Source: Streptomyces sp. SAI-135 (lineage in GTDB: Bacteria; Actinomycetota; Actinomycetes; Streptomycetales; Streptomycetaceae). From it: a stretch of DNA of 64,000 nucleotides. Below the pieces are notes generated by a model. It was not told the origin of the DNA. It saw only the letters and a list, made by a program, of their open reading frames with translations, and ran no database searches. Position numbers and translations under genes: made by a program. Shown here piece after piece: positions 55,910-64,000 of the stretch (position 1 is the stretch's first letter; each line of letters begins with the position of its first letter). The stretch lies in assembly GCF_029893805.1 (NCBI RefSeq), contig NZ_JARXYP010000002.1:1488001-1552000 (forward strand), in the 5' to 3' direction.

Positions 55910-56833
55910 ATGACCGATACCTATGAAGTGATCGTTGTCGGTGGCGGCGCGGCGGGCCTGTCCGCCGCCCTGGTCCTGGGCCGGGCCCGGCGTCGCACCC
56001 TGGTCGTCGACGCGGGCGAGCCACGCAACGCGCCCGCCGCGCACATGCAGGGCTTCCTGACCCGGGACGGCATGCCGCCCGCCGAGTTCCTGGCGATCGG
56101 CCGCGAGGAGGTCGAGGGGTACGGTGTCGAGCTGGTCCGGGGCCGGGTGACCGAGGTCGCGCCGGGCTTCACCGTGACCCTGGCGGACGGCCGCGTGGTG
56201 CGGGCCCGTCGCCTGGTCCTGGCGACCGGCCTGGCGGACGAGCTCCCGGACGTGCCCGGTGTCGCCGAGCGCTTCGGCAGGGACGTCCTGCACTGCCCGT
56301 ACTGCCACGGCTGGGAGGTCCGCGACCAGGCCTTCGGTGTGCTCGCCACGAGCCCGCTGAGCGTGCACCAGGCGCTGATGGTCTCCCAGTGGTCGAAGGA
56401 CGTGACCCTGTTCCTGCACACGGTCGCCGAGGCCGAGCTCTCCGACGACGACCTGCGCAGGCTGGCCGCGGCCGGTGTCCGGGTGGTGCCGGGCGAGGTC
56501 GCCGCGCTGGTGGTGACCGACGACCGGCTCACCGCCGTACGCCTGCGGGACGGCACGACGCACGCGCGCGAGGTCGTCTTCACCGCACCCCGCGCCGTCC
56601 CGCGCAACGGCCTGCTGGAGCGGCTCGGCGCCGAGTTCCAGGAGACGCCCTTCGGCAGCTACCCGGTGGTCGACGGCACCTGGCGGACGACCGTGCCCGG
56701 GGTGTACGCCGTGGGCAACGCGGCCGGCTTCGGCGAGCAGGTGATCAACGCGGCGAGCGCCGGGTACCGGGCGGCCGCCGCGGTCAACGGCGAACTGCTG
56801 ATGAGCGACCTCGACGCGGCTGCCGGGGTGTAG
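55910..56833 (+). CDS. Thioredoxin-reductase-like FAD oxidoreductase
   Basis: 307 residues. FAD site VIVVGGGAAGLSAALVLG, redox pair CPYC (HCPYCHGWEVR, about 127-136) and C-terminal GVYAVGNAAGFGEQVINAASAG. The shape is that of low-molecular-weight thioredoxin reductases, but the NADPH-binding motif after CPYC is degenerate (GVLATSPLSVHQA). This suggests a divergent member, like the disulfide-forming or ferredoxin-dependent types. Divergent from an XRE-cupin regulator that probably controls it. Confidence 0.87.
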   Translation: MTDTYEVIVVGGGAAGLSAALVLGRARRRTLVVDAGEPRNAPAAHMQGFLTRDGMPPAEFLAIGREEVEGYGVELVRGRVTEVAPGFTVTLADGRVVRARRLVLATGLADELPDVPGVAERFGRDVLHCPYCHGWEVRDQAFGVLATSPLSVHQALMVSQWSKDVTLFLHTVAEAELSDDDLRRLAAAGVRVVPGEVAALVVTDDRLTAVRLRDGTTHAREVVFTAPRAVPRNGLLERLGAEFQETPFGSYPVVDGTWRTTVPGVYAVGNAAGFGEQVINAASAGYRAAAAVNGELLMSDLDAAAGV

Positions 56834-56862
56834 ACCGGCCGCCTCCGGTACACCCTGGAGGC

Positions 56863-58401
56863 ATGTTGCTTGCCCGGCTGGCCCAGGTGTCCCAGGACGT
56901 CGCCGCGACCACGGCGCGCTCGAAGAAGATCGCGCTCCTCGCCGAGCTCTTCCGGGACGCCGAGGCGGACGACGTCCCGATCGTCATCCCGTACCTGGCG
57001 GGACGGCTCCCGCAGGGCCGGATCGGCGTCGGCTGGAAGGTGCTGGGCCGCCCGGTCGCCCCGGCCGCCGAACCGACGCTGACCGTCCAGGCGGTGGACG
57101 CCCTGCTCAGCGAGCTGGGCAAGGTCGCGGGCGCGGGGTCGCAGGCCGAACGCGCCCGGCTGGTCGGCGAGCTGATGGGCGCTGCCACCGAGGCCGAGCA
57201 GCGGTTCCTGCTCGGCCTCCTCACCGGCGAGGTACGGCAGGGCGCGCTGGACGCGGTGGCGGTCGAAGGGCTCGCCCAGGCGACCGGGGCGCCGCCGGCC
57301 GACGTACGCCGTGCGGTGATGCTCGCGGGCTCCCTCCAGACGGTGGCCCAGGCCCTGCTCACCGACGGCCCGCCCGCCCTCGAACGCTTCCGGCTCACCG
57401 TCGGCCGCCCGGTCCTGCCGATGCTGGCGCACAGCGCCTCCTCGGTGGCCGAGGCAGTCGGGAAGCTCGGCGCCTGCGCGGTCGAGGAGAAGCTGGACGG
57501 CATCCGCGTCCAGATCCACCGGGACGGCGATGTCGTACGGCTGTACACCCGCACCCTCGACGACATCACCGACCGGCTGCCCGAACTGACGGCAGCAGCA
57601 CTGGAGTTGAGAGGCGAACGGTTCATCCTGGACGGTGAGGTGATCGCCTTCGACGAGGACGGGCGCCCGCGTTCCTTCCAGGAGACCGCGGGCCGGGTCG
57701 GCTCCCGGGTGGACGTGACGACGGCCGCCGAGGCGGTCCCCGTCTCCCCCGTCTTCTTCGACGCCCTGTCCGTCGACGACCGCGACCTCCTCGACCTGCC
57801 CTTCGCCGAACGGCACGCGGAGCTGGCCCGGCTGGTGCCCGAGCCCATGCGGGTCCGGCGCGCGCTGGTGTCGGGTCCCGAGGACGTGCACGAGGCCGAG
57901 GAGTTCCTCGCCGAGACCCTGAAGCGCGGCCACGAGGGCGTGGTCGTGAAGTCCCTCGACGCCCCCTACAGCGCGGGCCGGCGGGGCGCTTCCTGGCTGA
58001 AGGTCAAGCCCGTGCACACCCTCGACCTGGTGGTGCTGGCCGCCGAGTGGGGCCACGGCCGCCGCACCGGCAGGCTCTCCAACCTGCACCTCGGCGCCCG
58101 CACGGCCGACGGCGGCTACGCCATGCTCGGCAAGACCTTCAAGGGCATGACCGACGCGATGCTCGCCTGGCAGACCGAGCGGCTCCAGGAGCTGGCCGTC
58201 GACAGCAGCGGCTACGTGGTGACCGTACGGCCCGAACTCGTCGTCGAGATCGCCTACGACGGTCTCCAGCGGTCGACCCGCTACCCGGCCGGGGTCACCC
58301 TCCGCTTCGCCCGCGTGGTCCGCTACCGCGAGGACAAGCGCCCCGAGGACGCCGACACGGTCGAGACGCTGCTGGCCGCGCACCCCGAGGTGATGCCGTG
58401 A
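56863..58401 (+). CDS. ligB: ATP-dependent DNA ligase (LigB type)
   Basis: 512 residues. N-terminal DNA-binding domain, then nucleotidyltransferase domain with the adenylated Lys210 in EEKLDGIRVQIH, motifs FILDGEVIAFDEDG, EGVVVKSLDAPYSAGRRGASWLKVKP, and an OB-fold end. It resembles Mycobacterium LigB and archaeal ligases rather than LigC/LigD. GGAGG is only 1 base before the ATG, so TTG 56866 is a possible alternative start. It overlaps the next Nudix gene by 4 bases, suggesting coupled expression. Confidence 0.92.
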   Translation: MLLARLAQVSQDVAATTARSKKIALLAELFRDAEADDVPIVIPYLAGRLPQGRIGVGWKVLGRPVAPAAEPTLTVQAVDALLSELGKVAGAGSQAERARLVGELMGAATEAEQRFLLGLLTGEVRQGALDAVAVEGLAQATGAPPADVRRAVMLAGSLQTVAQALLTDGPPALERFRLTVGRPVLPMLAHSASSVAEAVGKLGACAVEEKLDGIRVQIHRDGDVVRLYTRTLDDITDRLPELTAAALELRGERFILDGEVIAFDEDGRPRSFQETAGRVGSRVDVTTAAEAVPVSPVFFDALSVDDRDLLDLPFAERHAELARLVPEPMRVRRALVSGPEDVHEAEEFLAETLKRGHEGVVVKSLDAPYSAGRRGASWLKVKPVHTLDLVVLAAEWGHGRRTGRLSNLHLGARTADGGYAMLGKTFKGMTDAMLAWQTERLQELAVDSSGYVVTVRPELVVEIAYDGLQRSTRYPAGVTLRFARVVRYREDKRPEDADTVETLLAAHPEVMP

Positions 58402-58859
58402 GGACGAGCGCCGGCCTGCTGTTGTTCCGGCACACCGGGGACGGGCTGGAGGTGTTGCTGGGCCATATGGGCGGTCCGTTCTTCGCGCGGCGGGACGCCG
58501 GAGCGTGGACGGTTCCGAAGGGCGAGTACGAACCGGCCTCGGAGTCGGCCTGGGACGCGGCCCGCCGGGAGTTCCAGGAGGAGCTCGGCCTGGAGCCGCC
58601 CGACGGGGAGGCCGTGGCGCTCGGTGAGGTCCGGCAGACCAACGGCAAGGTCGTCACGGCGTGGGCGGTCGAGGCGGACCTCGATCCGGCGACCGTGGTC
58701 CCGGGGTTGTTCAGCATGGAGTGGCCGCCGAAGTCCGGCAGGACACAGGAGTTCCCGGAACTGGACCGCGTCGAGTGGTTCGGCCTCGACCGGGCCCGGG
58801 CCGTGATCGTCAAGGCGCAGGCCGCGTTTCTCGACCGGCTGGCTGAGCACTCGGCCTGA
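58398..58859 (+). CDS. Nudix hydrolase
   Basis: 153 residues, with the Nudix region KGEYEPASESAWDAARRE then FQEELGLEP (GX5EX7REXXEEXG pattern nearly exact). Starting GTG overlaps the ligase stop (GTGA). The type (PKGE...WPPKSGRTQEFPE) matches a common actinobacterial family. Translation coupled to a DNA ligase suggests nucleotide sanitation, for instance removing diphosphate intermediates, but the substrate is not known. Confidence 0.88.
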   Translation: MRTSAGLLLFRHTGDGLEVLLGHMGGPFFARRDAGAWTVPKGEYEPASESAWDAARREFQEELGLEPPDGEAVALGEVRQTNGKVVTAWAVEADLDPATVVPGLFSMEWPPKSGRTQEFPELDRVEWFGLDRARAVIVKAQAAFLDRLAEHSA

Positions 58860-58930
58860 CGTCCACGCGTTGCGGTCGCCCCCGCCGCGCGGGAAGGTCG
58901 AAGCACAGTCAGCCCTTCAGGAGGTCGGTC

Positions 58931-60316
58931 ATGCCCATCGCGACGGTGAACCCGGCGAACGGCGAGACGCTCAAGACGTACGAGGCCATGGGCGAGGAGG
59001 AGATCGAACGCAGGCTCCAGCTCGCCGAGGCCACGTTCCGCACCTACCGCACGACGTCCTTCGCGGAGCGCGCCCGCCTCCTGAACCGGGCCGCCGAGCT
59101 CCTCGACGAGGGCGGACAGGACATCGCCCGCGTCATGACCACCGAGATGGGCAAGCCGGTCAAGCAGGCCCGCGCGGAGGCCGCCAAGTGCGCCAAGGCG
59201 ATGCGCTGGTACGCCGAGCACGCCGAGTCGCTGCTGGCCGACGAGGAGCCCGCCGAGCACGACGTCAAGGACTCCGGCGCCTCCCGCGCCCTGGTCCGCT
59301 ACCGCCCGCTCGGTCCGGTGCTCGCGGTGATGCCGTGGAACTTCCCGCTGTGGCAGGTGGTCCGCTTCGCGGCGCCCGCGCTGATGGCGGGCAACGTCGG
59401 CCTGCTCAAGCACGCCTCGAACGTGCCGCAGACCGCGCTGTTCCTGGAGGACCTCTTCCACCAGGCGGGGTTCACCGAGGGCTGCTTCCAGACCCTGCTC
59501 GTCGGGTCCGGCGCGATCGACGAGATCCTGCGCGACGAACGCGTCAAGGCGGCGACCCTCACCGGGAGCGAGCCCGCCGGGCGGGCGGTCGCCGCCACCG
59601 CCGGGGACATGGTGAAGAAGACCGTGCTGGAGCTCGGCGGCAGCGACCCGTACATCGTGATGCCGTCCGCGGACGTCGACCGGGCCGCCGAGATCGCGGT
59701 GACCGCGCGGGTGCAGAACAACGGGCAGTCCTGCATCGCCGCCAAGCGGTTCATCGTGCACACGGACGTCTACGACCGGTTCGCCGAGCGGTTCGTCGAG
59801 GGCATGAAGGCCCTCAAGGTGGGCGACCCGCTGGAGGAGGACACCGAGGTCGGACCCCTCGCCAGCGAACAGGGGCGGACCGACCTGGAGGAGCTCGTCG
59901 ACGACGCCCGGCGCAGCGGGGCGAACGTGCTGTGCGGCGGGGAGCGGCCCGAGGGGCCCGGCTGGTACTACCCGCCGACCGTCGTCGCCGACGTGTCCCG
60001 CGAGATGCGCATCCACCGTGAGGAGACCTTCGGCCCGGTGGCCACGCTGTACCGGGCGGCCGACCTCGACGAGGCGGTGCTGATCGCCAACGACTCGCCG
60101 TTCGGGCTGAGTTCCAACGTGTGGACCCGGGACGAGGCCGAGGTCGACCGGTTCGTACGGGACCTGGAGGCAGGCGGGGTGTTCGTCAACGGGATGACCG
60201 CCTCGCATCCGGCGTTCCCGTTCGGCGGGGTGAAGCGGTCCGGGTACGGGCGTGAGCTGTCCGGGCACGGAATCAGGGAGTTCTGCAACATCACGACGGT
60301 TTGGCACGGAGCGTGA
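58931..60316 (+). CDS. gabD: NADP-dependent succinate-semialdehyde dehydrogenase
   Basis: 461 residues of the aldehyde dehydrogenase superfamily, SSADH/GabD2-like subgroup. General base Glu234 (VLELGGSDPYIV) and nucleophile Cys268 (NNGQSCIAAKRF). The N-terminus IATVNPANGETLKTYEAM is typical. AGGAGG lies upstream of the ATG. It oxidises succinate semialdehyde to succinate. Isolated from other GABA genes. Confidence 0.9.
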   Translation: MPIATVNPANGETLKTYEAMGEEEIERRLQLAEATFRTYRTTSFAERARLLNRAAELLDEGGQDIARVMTTEMGKPVKQARAEAAKCAKAMRWYAEHAESLLADEEPAEHDVKDSGASRALVRYRPLGPVLAVMPWNFPLWQVVRFAAPALMAGNVGLLKHASNVPQTALFLEDLFHQAGFTEGCFQTLLVGSGAIDEILRDERVKAATLTGSEPAGRAVAATAGDMVKKTVLELGGSDPYIVMPSADVDRAAEIAVTARVQNNGQSCIAAKRFIVHTDVYDRFAERFVEGMKALKVGDPLEEDTEVGPLASEQGRTDLEELVDDARRSGANVLCGGERPEGPGWYYPPTVVADVSREMRIHREETFGPVATLYRAADLDEAVLIANDSPFGLSSNVWTRDEAEVDRFVRDLEAGGVFVNGMTASHPAFPFGGVKRSGYGRELSGHGIREFCNITTVWHGA

Positions 60317-60328
60317 CAGTTGCGCGGC

Positions 60329-60334
60329 TAACAT
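60329..60334 (+). promoter_or_regulatory. -10 box of a probable leaderless transcript
   Basis: TAACAT at 60329-60334 is followed by 7 bases and a GTG start at 60342 with no ribosome site, the geometry of a leaderless message. No -35 match is visible. Confidence 0.4.
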
Positions 60335-60341
60335 CCCGGGT

Positions 60342-60578
60342 GTGAACCGCGAAGTGACTCTGCCTCTGATCGTCGATGACCGCGGGACCCTCCAGGTGGC
60401 CGCGGCCGATGTGAGCAAGCTGCTCCGCAGTCTCGGCGGACGGTGGCTGCACCTGGTCGAGGCCGGTTCGGAGGGGCTGGACGAGGATACGGTCGCCGCG
60501 CTGACGATCGAACTCGCGAAGCTCGCCGACCGGATCGACGTGGCGTGCATCGCGCACAGCAGCGGCGGAGCGCCGTAG
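60342..60578 (+). CDS. Small conserved actinobacterial protein (DUF6213-like)
   Basis: 78 residues starting VNREVTLPLIVDDRGTLQV; conserved core SKLLRSLGGRWLHLVEAG and LDEDTVAALTIELAKLADRIDV. Cytoplasmic and acidic, with no signal or membrane segment. It looks like the streptomycete DUF6213 family by memory of its sequence. No function is known. The GTG at 60342 follows a -10-like box at leaderless spacing. Confidence 0.75.
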   Translation: MNREVTLPLIVDDRGTLQVAAADVSKLLRSLGGRWLHLVEAGSEGLDEDTVAALTIELAKLADRIDVACIAHSSGGAP

Positions 60579-60704
60579 CGGCCGCCGCGCCGTGGATGAC
60601 CGGTCGCGCGGTCCCGCGTTCGGTGCAACCCGGCGTGACGCCGTCCGTCCCGCAGGTGATCGTGGACGGGACCACTTCCAGGTTCCGGGACGAGACGGTG
60701 CGGG

Positions 60705-61932
60705 ATGAGCGACGAGACGATCACCGAGATCCTGCCCCCGGTCCGGCACTGGCCGGCGCTCGACCTGAAGGGCGTCGACTTCGACCCGGTGCTGACCGAG
60801 CTGATGCGCGAGGGTCCCCTGACCCGCATCCGGCTCCCCCACGGCGAGGGCTGGGCATGGCTGGTCACCCGGTACGAGGACGTACGGGCGGTGGCCGACG
60901 ATCCGCGGTTCAGCCGCCAGGCCGTGCTGGAGCAGCCGGTCACCCGGTTCACCCCGCACTTCGTGCCGCACCGCTCCGGGGCGGCCGGCGCGGTCGCCTT
61001 CCTCGACCCGCCCGACCACACCCGGCTGCGCCACGCGGTGGCCGCCGCCTTCACCGCGCACTGTGTGGAACGGGTGCGGGAGCGGTGCCGCCCGATGCTC
61101 GACGAGCTGATCGACGAGCTGCTCCAGGACGGCCCGCCCGCCGACCTCACCGCGGCGGTGCTCAGCCCCTTCCCCAGCGCCGTGGTCTGCGAGCTGATGG
61201 GCGTCCCGGCCGCCGACCGGCACGGCATGCACACCTGGACCGAGCTGATCGTGTCCCTGTCGCACGGGGCGCGGGTCGGCGAGCGGGCCAGGAACGAGAT
61301 GGGCGCCTACTTCGCCGACCTCATCGGCCTGAGGGAGGGCGGCACCGGCGAGGACGTGGCCTCGCTGCTGGGAGCCGCCCTGGGCCGCGGCGAGGTGGCG
61401 CTCGACGAGGCCGTGGGACTGGCGGTGCAGCTCCAGATCGGCTCTGAGGCGGTCACGCACAACAGCGGCCAGATGTTCTACCTGCTGCTGACCCGCCCCC
61501 GACCTGGCCGAACGGCTGCGCGCCGAGCCGGAGATCCGCCCGCGGGCCGTCGACGAGCTGCTGCGCTACATCCCGCACCGCAACGCGGTCGGCCTGTCGC
61601 GGATCGCCCTGGAGGACGTGGGGGTCGGCGGCGTACGGATCCGGGCGGGCGACGCGATCTACGTGTCGTACCTGTCCGCGAACCGGGACCCCGACGTCTT
61701 CCCGTACCCGGAGACGATCGACTTCTCCCGCGGCCCCCTCCCGCACGTGGCGTTCGGTGCCGGCCCGCACGCCTGTCCGGCCGGGCTGCTGGCCCGGTTG
61801 CAGTGCGAGCTGCTGGTCGAGGCGCTGCTGGAGCGGGTGCCGGGTCTGCGGCTGGCAGTCCCGCCGGACAAGGTGCCCTTCAGGAAGGGCAGGGCGGTCC
61901 GCGGCCCCGAGGCGCTCCCGGTGACGTGGTGA
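60705..61932 (+). pseudogene. Cytochrome P450, interrupted by a single frameshift
   Basis: The first frame encodes a P450 from MSDETITEIL through QIGSEAVTHNSGQMF (I-helix) to LLLTRPRPGR at about 61500. The rest lies one frame away: PDLAERLRAEPEIRPRAVDELLRYIPHR (Glu-x-x-Arg), YLSANRDPDVFPYPE and the heme loop FGAGPHACPAGLLARLQ, with the stop at 61930-61932. One extra C in the run CGCCCCCGAC near 61494-61502 accounts for the break. Length when corrected would be about 408 residues, normal for a bacterial P450. Either a recent pseudogene or a sequencing error. Confidence 0.85.
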
Positions 61933-61972
61933 CGGCTCCGGAGGGCTTCCGCTGCCTCCGGAGCCGCTGCCG

Positions 61973-63199
61973 CTACCGGATGGACATCCCGGAGAGCGTC
62001 CGCGCGATCACCAGCCGCTGGATCTCGCTCGTGCCCTCGAAGATCGTGTAGATCGCCGCGTCCCGGTGCATCCGCTCCACCGGGTACTCCCGGGTGTAGC
62101 CGTTGCCGCCCAGGATCTGTACGGCCTGCGCCGTGACCTTCTTCGCCGTCTCGCTGGCGAACAGCTTCGACATCGAGCCCTCGGCGGCGGTGAACTGCTT
62201 GCCGTTGATCGCCATCCAGGAGGCACGCCAGACCAGGAGACGGGCCGCGTCGATGGAGGTGCGCATGTCGGCGAGCTGGAAGGCCACGCCCTGGTTGTCG
62301 ATGATCGGCCGGCCGAACTGCTCACGCGTCTTCGCGTAGTCGAGGGCGACCTCGTAGGCGGCCCGGGCGGTGCCCACGGCCATGGCGCCCACGGCGGGGC
62401 GCGACGCCTCGAACGTGGCCATCGCCGCGTTCTTGACCCGCTCGCCGCCGCTCTTCGCACGCTCGCGGGCCCGGGCGAGGCGCTGGTCGAGCTTCTCCTT
62501 GCCGCCGAGCAGGCAGGAGCCGGGCACCCGGACGTTCTCCAGGACGACCTCGGCGGTGTGCGAGGCGCGGATGCCGTGCTTCTTGAACTTCTGGCCCTGG
62601 GACAGGCCCGGCGTGTTCGGCGGCACGATGAAGGAGGCGTGGCCCTTGGAGCCGAGCTCCGGGTCGACGACCGCGACGACGACGTGGACGTTGGCGATGC
62701 CGCCGTTGGTCGCCCAGGTCTTGGTGCCGTTGAGCACCCACTCGTCCTTGGCCTCGTCGTAGACGGCACGCGTGCGCATGGAGGCCACGTCGGAACCGGC
62801 GTCCGGCTCGGACGAGCAGAACGCGGCGACCTTGACGTCGTTCGCGTCCCCGTACATCTGGGGGATCCAGGTGCCGATCTGTTCCTCGGTTCCGTTGGCG
62901 AGAACGCCGACAGCGGCCAGGCCGGTCCCTACGATCGACAGGGCGATGCCCGCGTCGCCCCAGAACAGCTCCTCCATCGCCATCGGGATACCGAGCCCGG
63001 TGGGGTCGAAGTACTGCTGGGCGTAGAAGTCGAGGGAGTAGATGCCTACCTTCGCGGCCTCCTGGATGACCGGCCAGGGAGTCTCCTCACGCTCGTCCCA
63101 TTCGGCGGCCGCGGGGCGGATGACGTCGGCGGCGAAGCCGTGCAGCCAGTCCCGGACCTCCTTCTGTTCGTCGTTGAGCTCCATGGTGAACTCGGCCAT
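61973..63199 (-). CDS. Acyl-CoA dehydrogenase
   Basis: 408 residues: [20 protein letters not shown] at the start, [34 protein letters not shown], and the C-terminal [34 protein letters not shown] with the catalytic Glu in YTIFEGT. FAD-dependent beta-oxidation step for straight or branched acyl-CoA. The ATG at 63199 has GGAGGGG upstream. Divergent from a TetR gene with two operator-like palindromes between them. Confidence 0.93.
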   Translation of the reverse strand: MAEFTMELNDEQKEVRDWLHGFAADVIRPAAAEWDEREETPWPVIQEAAKVGIYSLDFYAQQYFDPTGLGIPMAMEELFWGDAGIALSIVGTGLAAVGVLANGTEEQIGTWIPQMYGDANDVKVAAFCSSEPDAGSDVASMRTRAVYDEAKDEWVLNGTKTWATNGGIANVHVVVAVVDPELGSKGHASFIVPPNTPGLSQGQKFKKHGIRASHTAEVVLENVRVPGSCLLGGKEKLDQRLARARERAKSGGERVKNAAMATFEASRPAVGAMAVGTARAAYEVALDYAKTREQFGRPIIDNQGVAFQLADMRTSIDAARLLVWRASWMAINGKQFTAAEGSMSKLFASETAKKVTAQAVQILGGNGYTREYPVERMHRDAAIYTIFEGTSEIQRLVIARTLSGMSIR

Positions 63200-63227
63200 G
63201 TCCCCTCCAGCGGCGACGCACGTGCGT

Positions 63228-63265
63228 GTTACTTGCGGTAACCCGAGTCTGTTACCCACGGGTAG
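63228..63265. promoter_or_regulatory. Two TetR-type palindromes between acyl-CoA dehydrogenase and tetR
   Basis: GTTACTTGCGGTAAC (63228-63242) is a perfect 5-bp-arm inverted repeat. GTTACCCACGGGTAG (63251-63265) is a related site with 23-bp phasing. Both share the half GTTAC. They begin 29 bp upstream of the dehydrogenase start, and about 107 bp separates them from the tetR start, so the dehydrogenase promoter is the likely target. Confidence 0.65.
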
Positions 63266-63371
63266 GAAAAGTCAACTCCCCATGACCGGTCAGCAGCCTG
63301 TTCGATGTCCATCATCCGGCGGGTGTTAGTTTGCGCAGGCGTTACCGATTCAGCACGGGTGGGGAGAGCAC

Positions 63372-64000
63372 ATGGACACCACACAGCGGACCGATCAGCA
63401 GCGGTCGGCCGACCGCCGTCGGCGCGAGCTGCTGGAGGCCGCCGACAGGGTGGTGCTGCGCGACGGGCCGCAGGCCTCGATGAACGCAATCGCCGCGGAA
63501 GCGGGGATCACGAAGCCGATCCTGTACCGGCACTTCGGTGACAAGGGGGGACTCTACGCCGCTCTCGCCAAGCGGCACACCGACGCCCTGCTGGACTCGC
63601 TGCGGGCGGCGCTGGACGCTCCCGCGGACCGGCGCGAGCGGGTCGAGGCGACCCTCGACACGTATCTCGCGGCGATCGAGGCGCGGCCCCAGGTGTACCG
63701 GTTCCTGATGCATCCCGCCGAGGGGAGCCAGACCGGGGACCAGGGGTTCGACGTCGGCAAGCATTCCGCGCCCCTGCTGCGCAGGATGGGTGAGGAGTTG
63801 GGGCAGGTCATCGAGGACCGGCTGGACCTCGGGCCCGGCAGCCAGTTGCTGGCGCGGGTGTGGGGGCACGGGGTCGTCGGGATGATGTACGCGGCGGGTG
63901 ACTGGTGGCTGGGGGAACGGCCGTGTTCGCGGGCGGAGTTGGTGCGGAGCATGGCGGACCTGTTGTGGGGGCGGCTCGCGGCGGCGGGGGACAAGGTGGG
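63372..64000 (+). CDS. TetR-family regulator (3' end outside window)
   Basis: Starts MDTTQRTDQQRSADRRR with GGGGAG 7 bases upstream. The helix-turn-helix is ASMNAIAAEAGITKPILYRHFGDKGGLYAAL. The remaining part, with WGHGVVGMMYAAGDWW, resembles the ligand domain of acyl-CoA-responsive actinobacterial regulators. The frame is still open at base 64000, so the last residues are missing. It probably represses the divergent acyl-CoA dehydrogenase gene. Confidence 0.88.
   Translation, partial: MDTTQRTDQQRSADRRRRELLEAADRVVLRDGPQASMNAIAAEAGITKPILYRHFGDKGGLYAALAKRHTDALLDSLRAALDAPADRRERVEATLDTYLAAIEARPQVYRFLMHPAEGSQTGDQGFDVGKHSAPLLRRMGEELGQVIEDRLDLGPGSQLLARVWGHGVVGMMYAAGDWWLGERPCSRAELVRSMADLLWGRLAAAGDKV

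Overview
The window is about 72% GC, with GC-rich third codon positions, frequent GTG/TTG starts and GGAGG-type ribosome sites. The gene content fits a Streptomyces chromosome: a mycothiol-linked formaldehyde dehydrogenase, a PAS/PP2C/ATPase sensor, CebR-type and LacI-type sugar operators, and many secreted carbohydrate enzymes. No rRNA, tRNA, CRISPR array, insertion sequence or origin was recognised.

Layout. 1-3.7 kb: minus-strand operon of a hypothetical protein, an HSP90-family ATPase and a TPR-like partner that runs off the edge. 3.8-6 kb: a nucleotidyltransferase-like gene, a RidA gene with two operator-like palindromes, and two decayed gene remnants. 6-19 kb: carbohydrate region, with a LacI regulator, an ABC importer and a GH63-like glucosidase on the minus strand. 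A very large secreted GH39-like enzyme diverges from them, followed by a broken LacI gene and a GH36 alpha-galactosidase. 19.1-36.4 kb: a choline/glycine-betaine catabolic island. 36.5-42 kb: a multidomain sensor phosphatase and a TetR-VOC-UvrA-like operon. 42-46 kb: secreted M19-like peptidase and GH5 mannanase with a CebR box. 46-50.4 kb: methyltransferase-Nudix fusion, a possible 26-residue peptide, DUF779, a phosphodiester glycosidase and a PI-PLC/GDPD-like protein. 50.4-53.7 kb: operon of a quinone-oxidoreductase-like enzyme and two acyl-CoA dehydrogenases. 53.8-64 kb: Dps, prephenate dehydratase, XRE-cupin/thioredoxin-reductase-like pair, LigB-like DNA ligase plus Nudix, succinate-semialdehyde dehydrogenase, a frameshifted P450, and an acyl-CoA dehydrogenase divergent from a TetR gene that leaves the window.

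The central system is the 19.1-36.4 kb island. Read as a pathway, an OpuA/ProU-type importer brings in betaine or choline. BetA and a betaine aldehyde dehydrogenase make glycine betaine. A Rieske oxygenase with its own ferredoxin and reductase removes one methyl group as formaldehyde, and a dimethylglycine oxidase moves the next onto tetrahydrofolate. A mycothiol-dependent dehydrogenase and a formyl-THF deformylase (PurU) then dispose of the C1 units. Two closely related IclR regulators are embedded in it. I find a recurring 17-bp inverted repeat, roughly GTTGCGTnATACGCAAC, in front of every transcription unit of this island. I infer that it is the shared IclR operator; this is the strongest candidate for an under-described regulon here.
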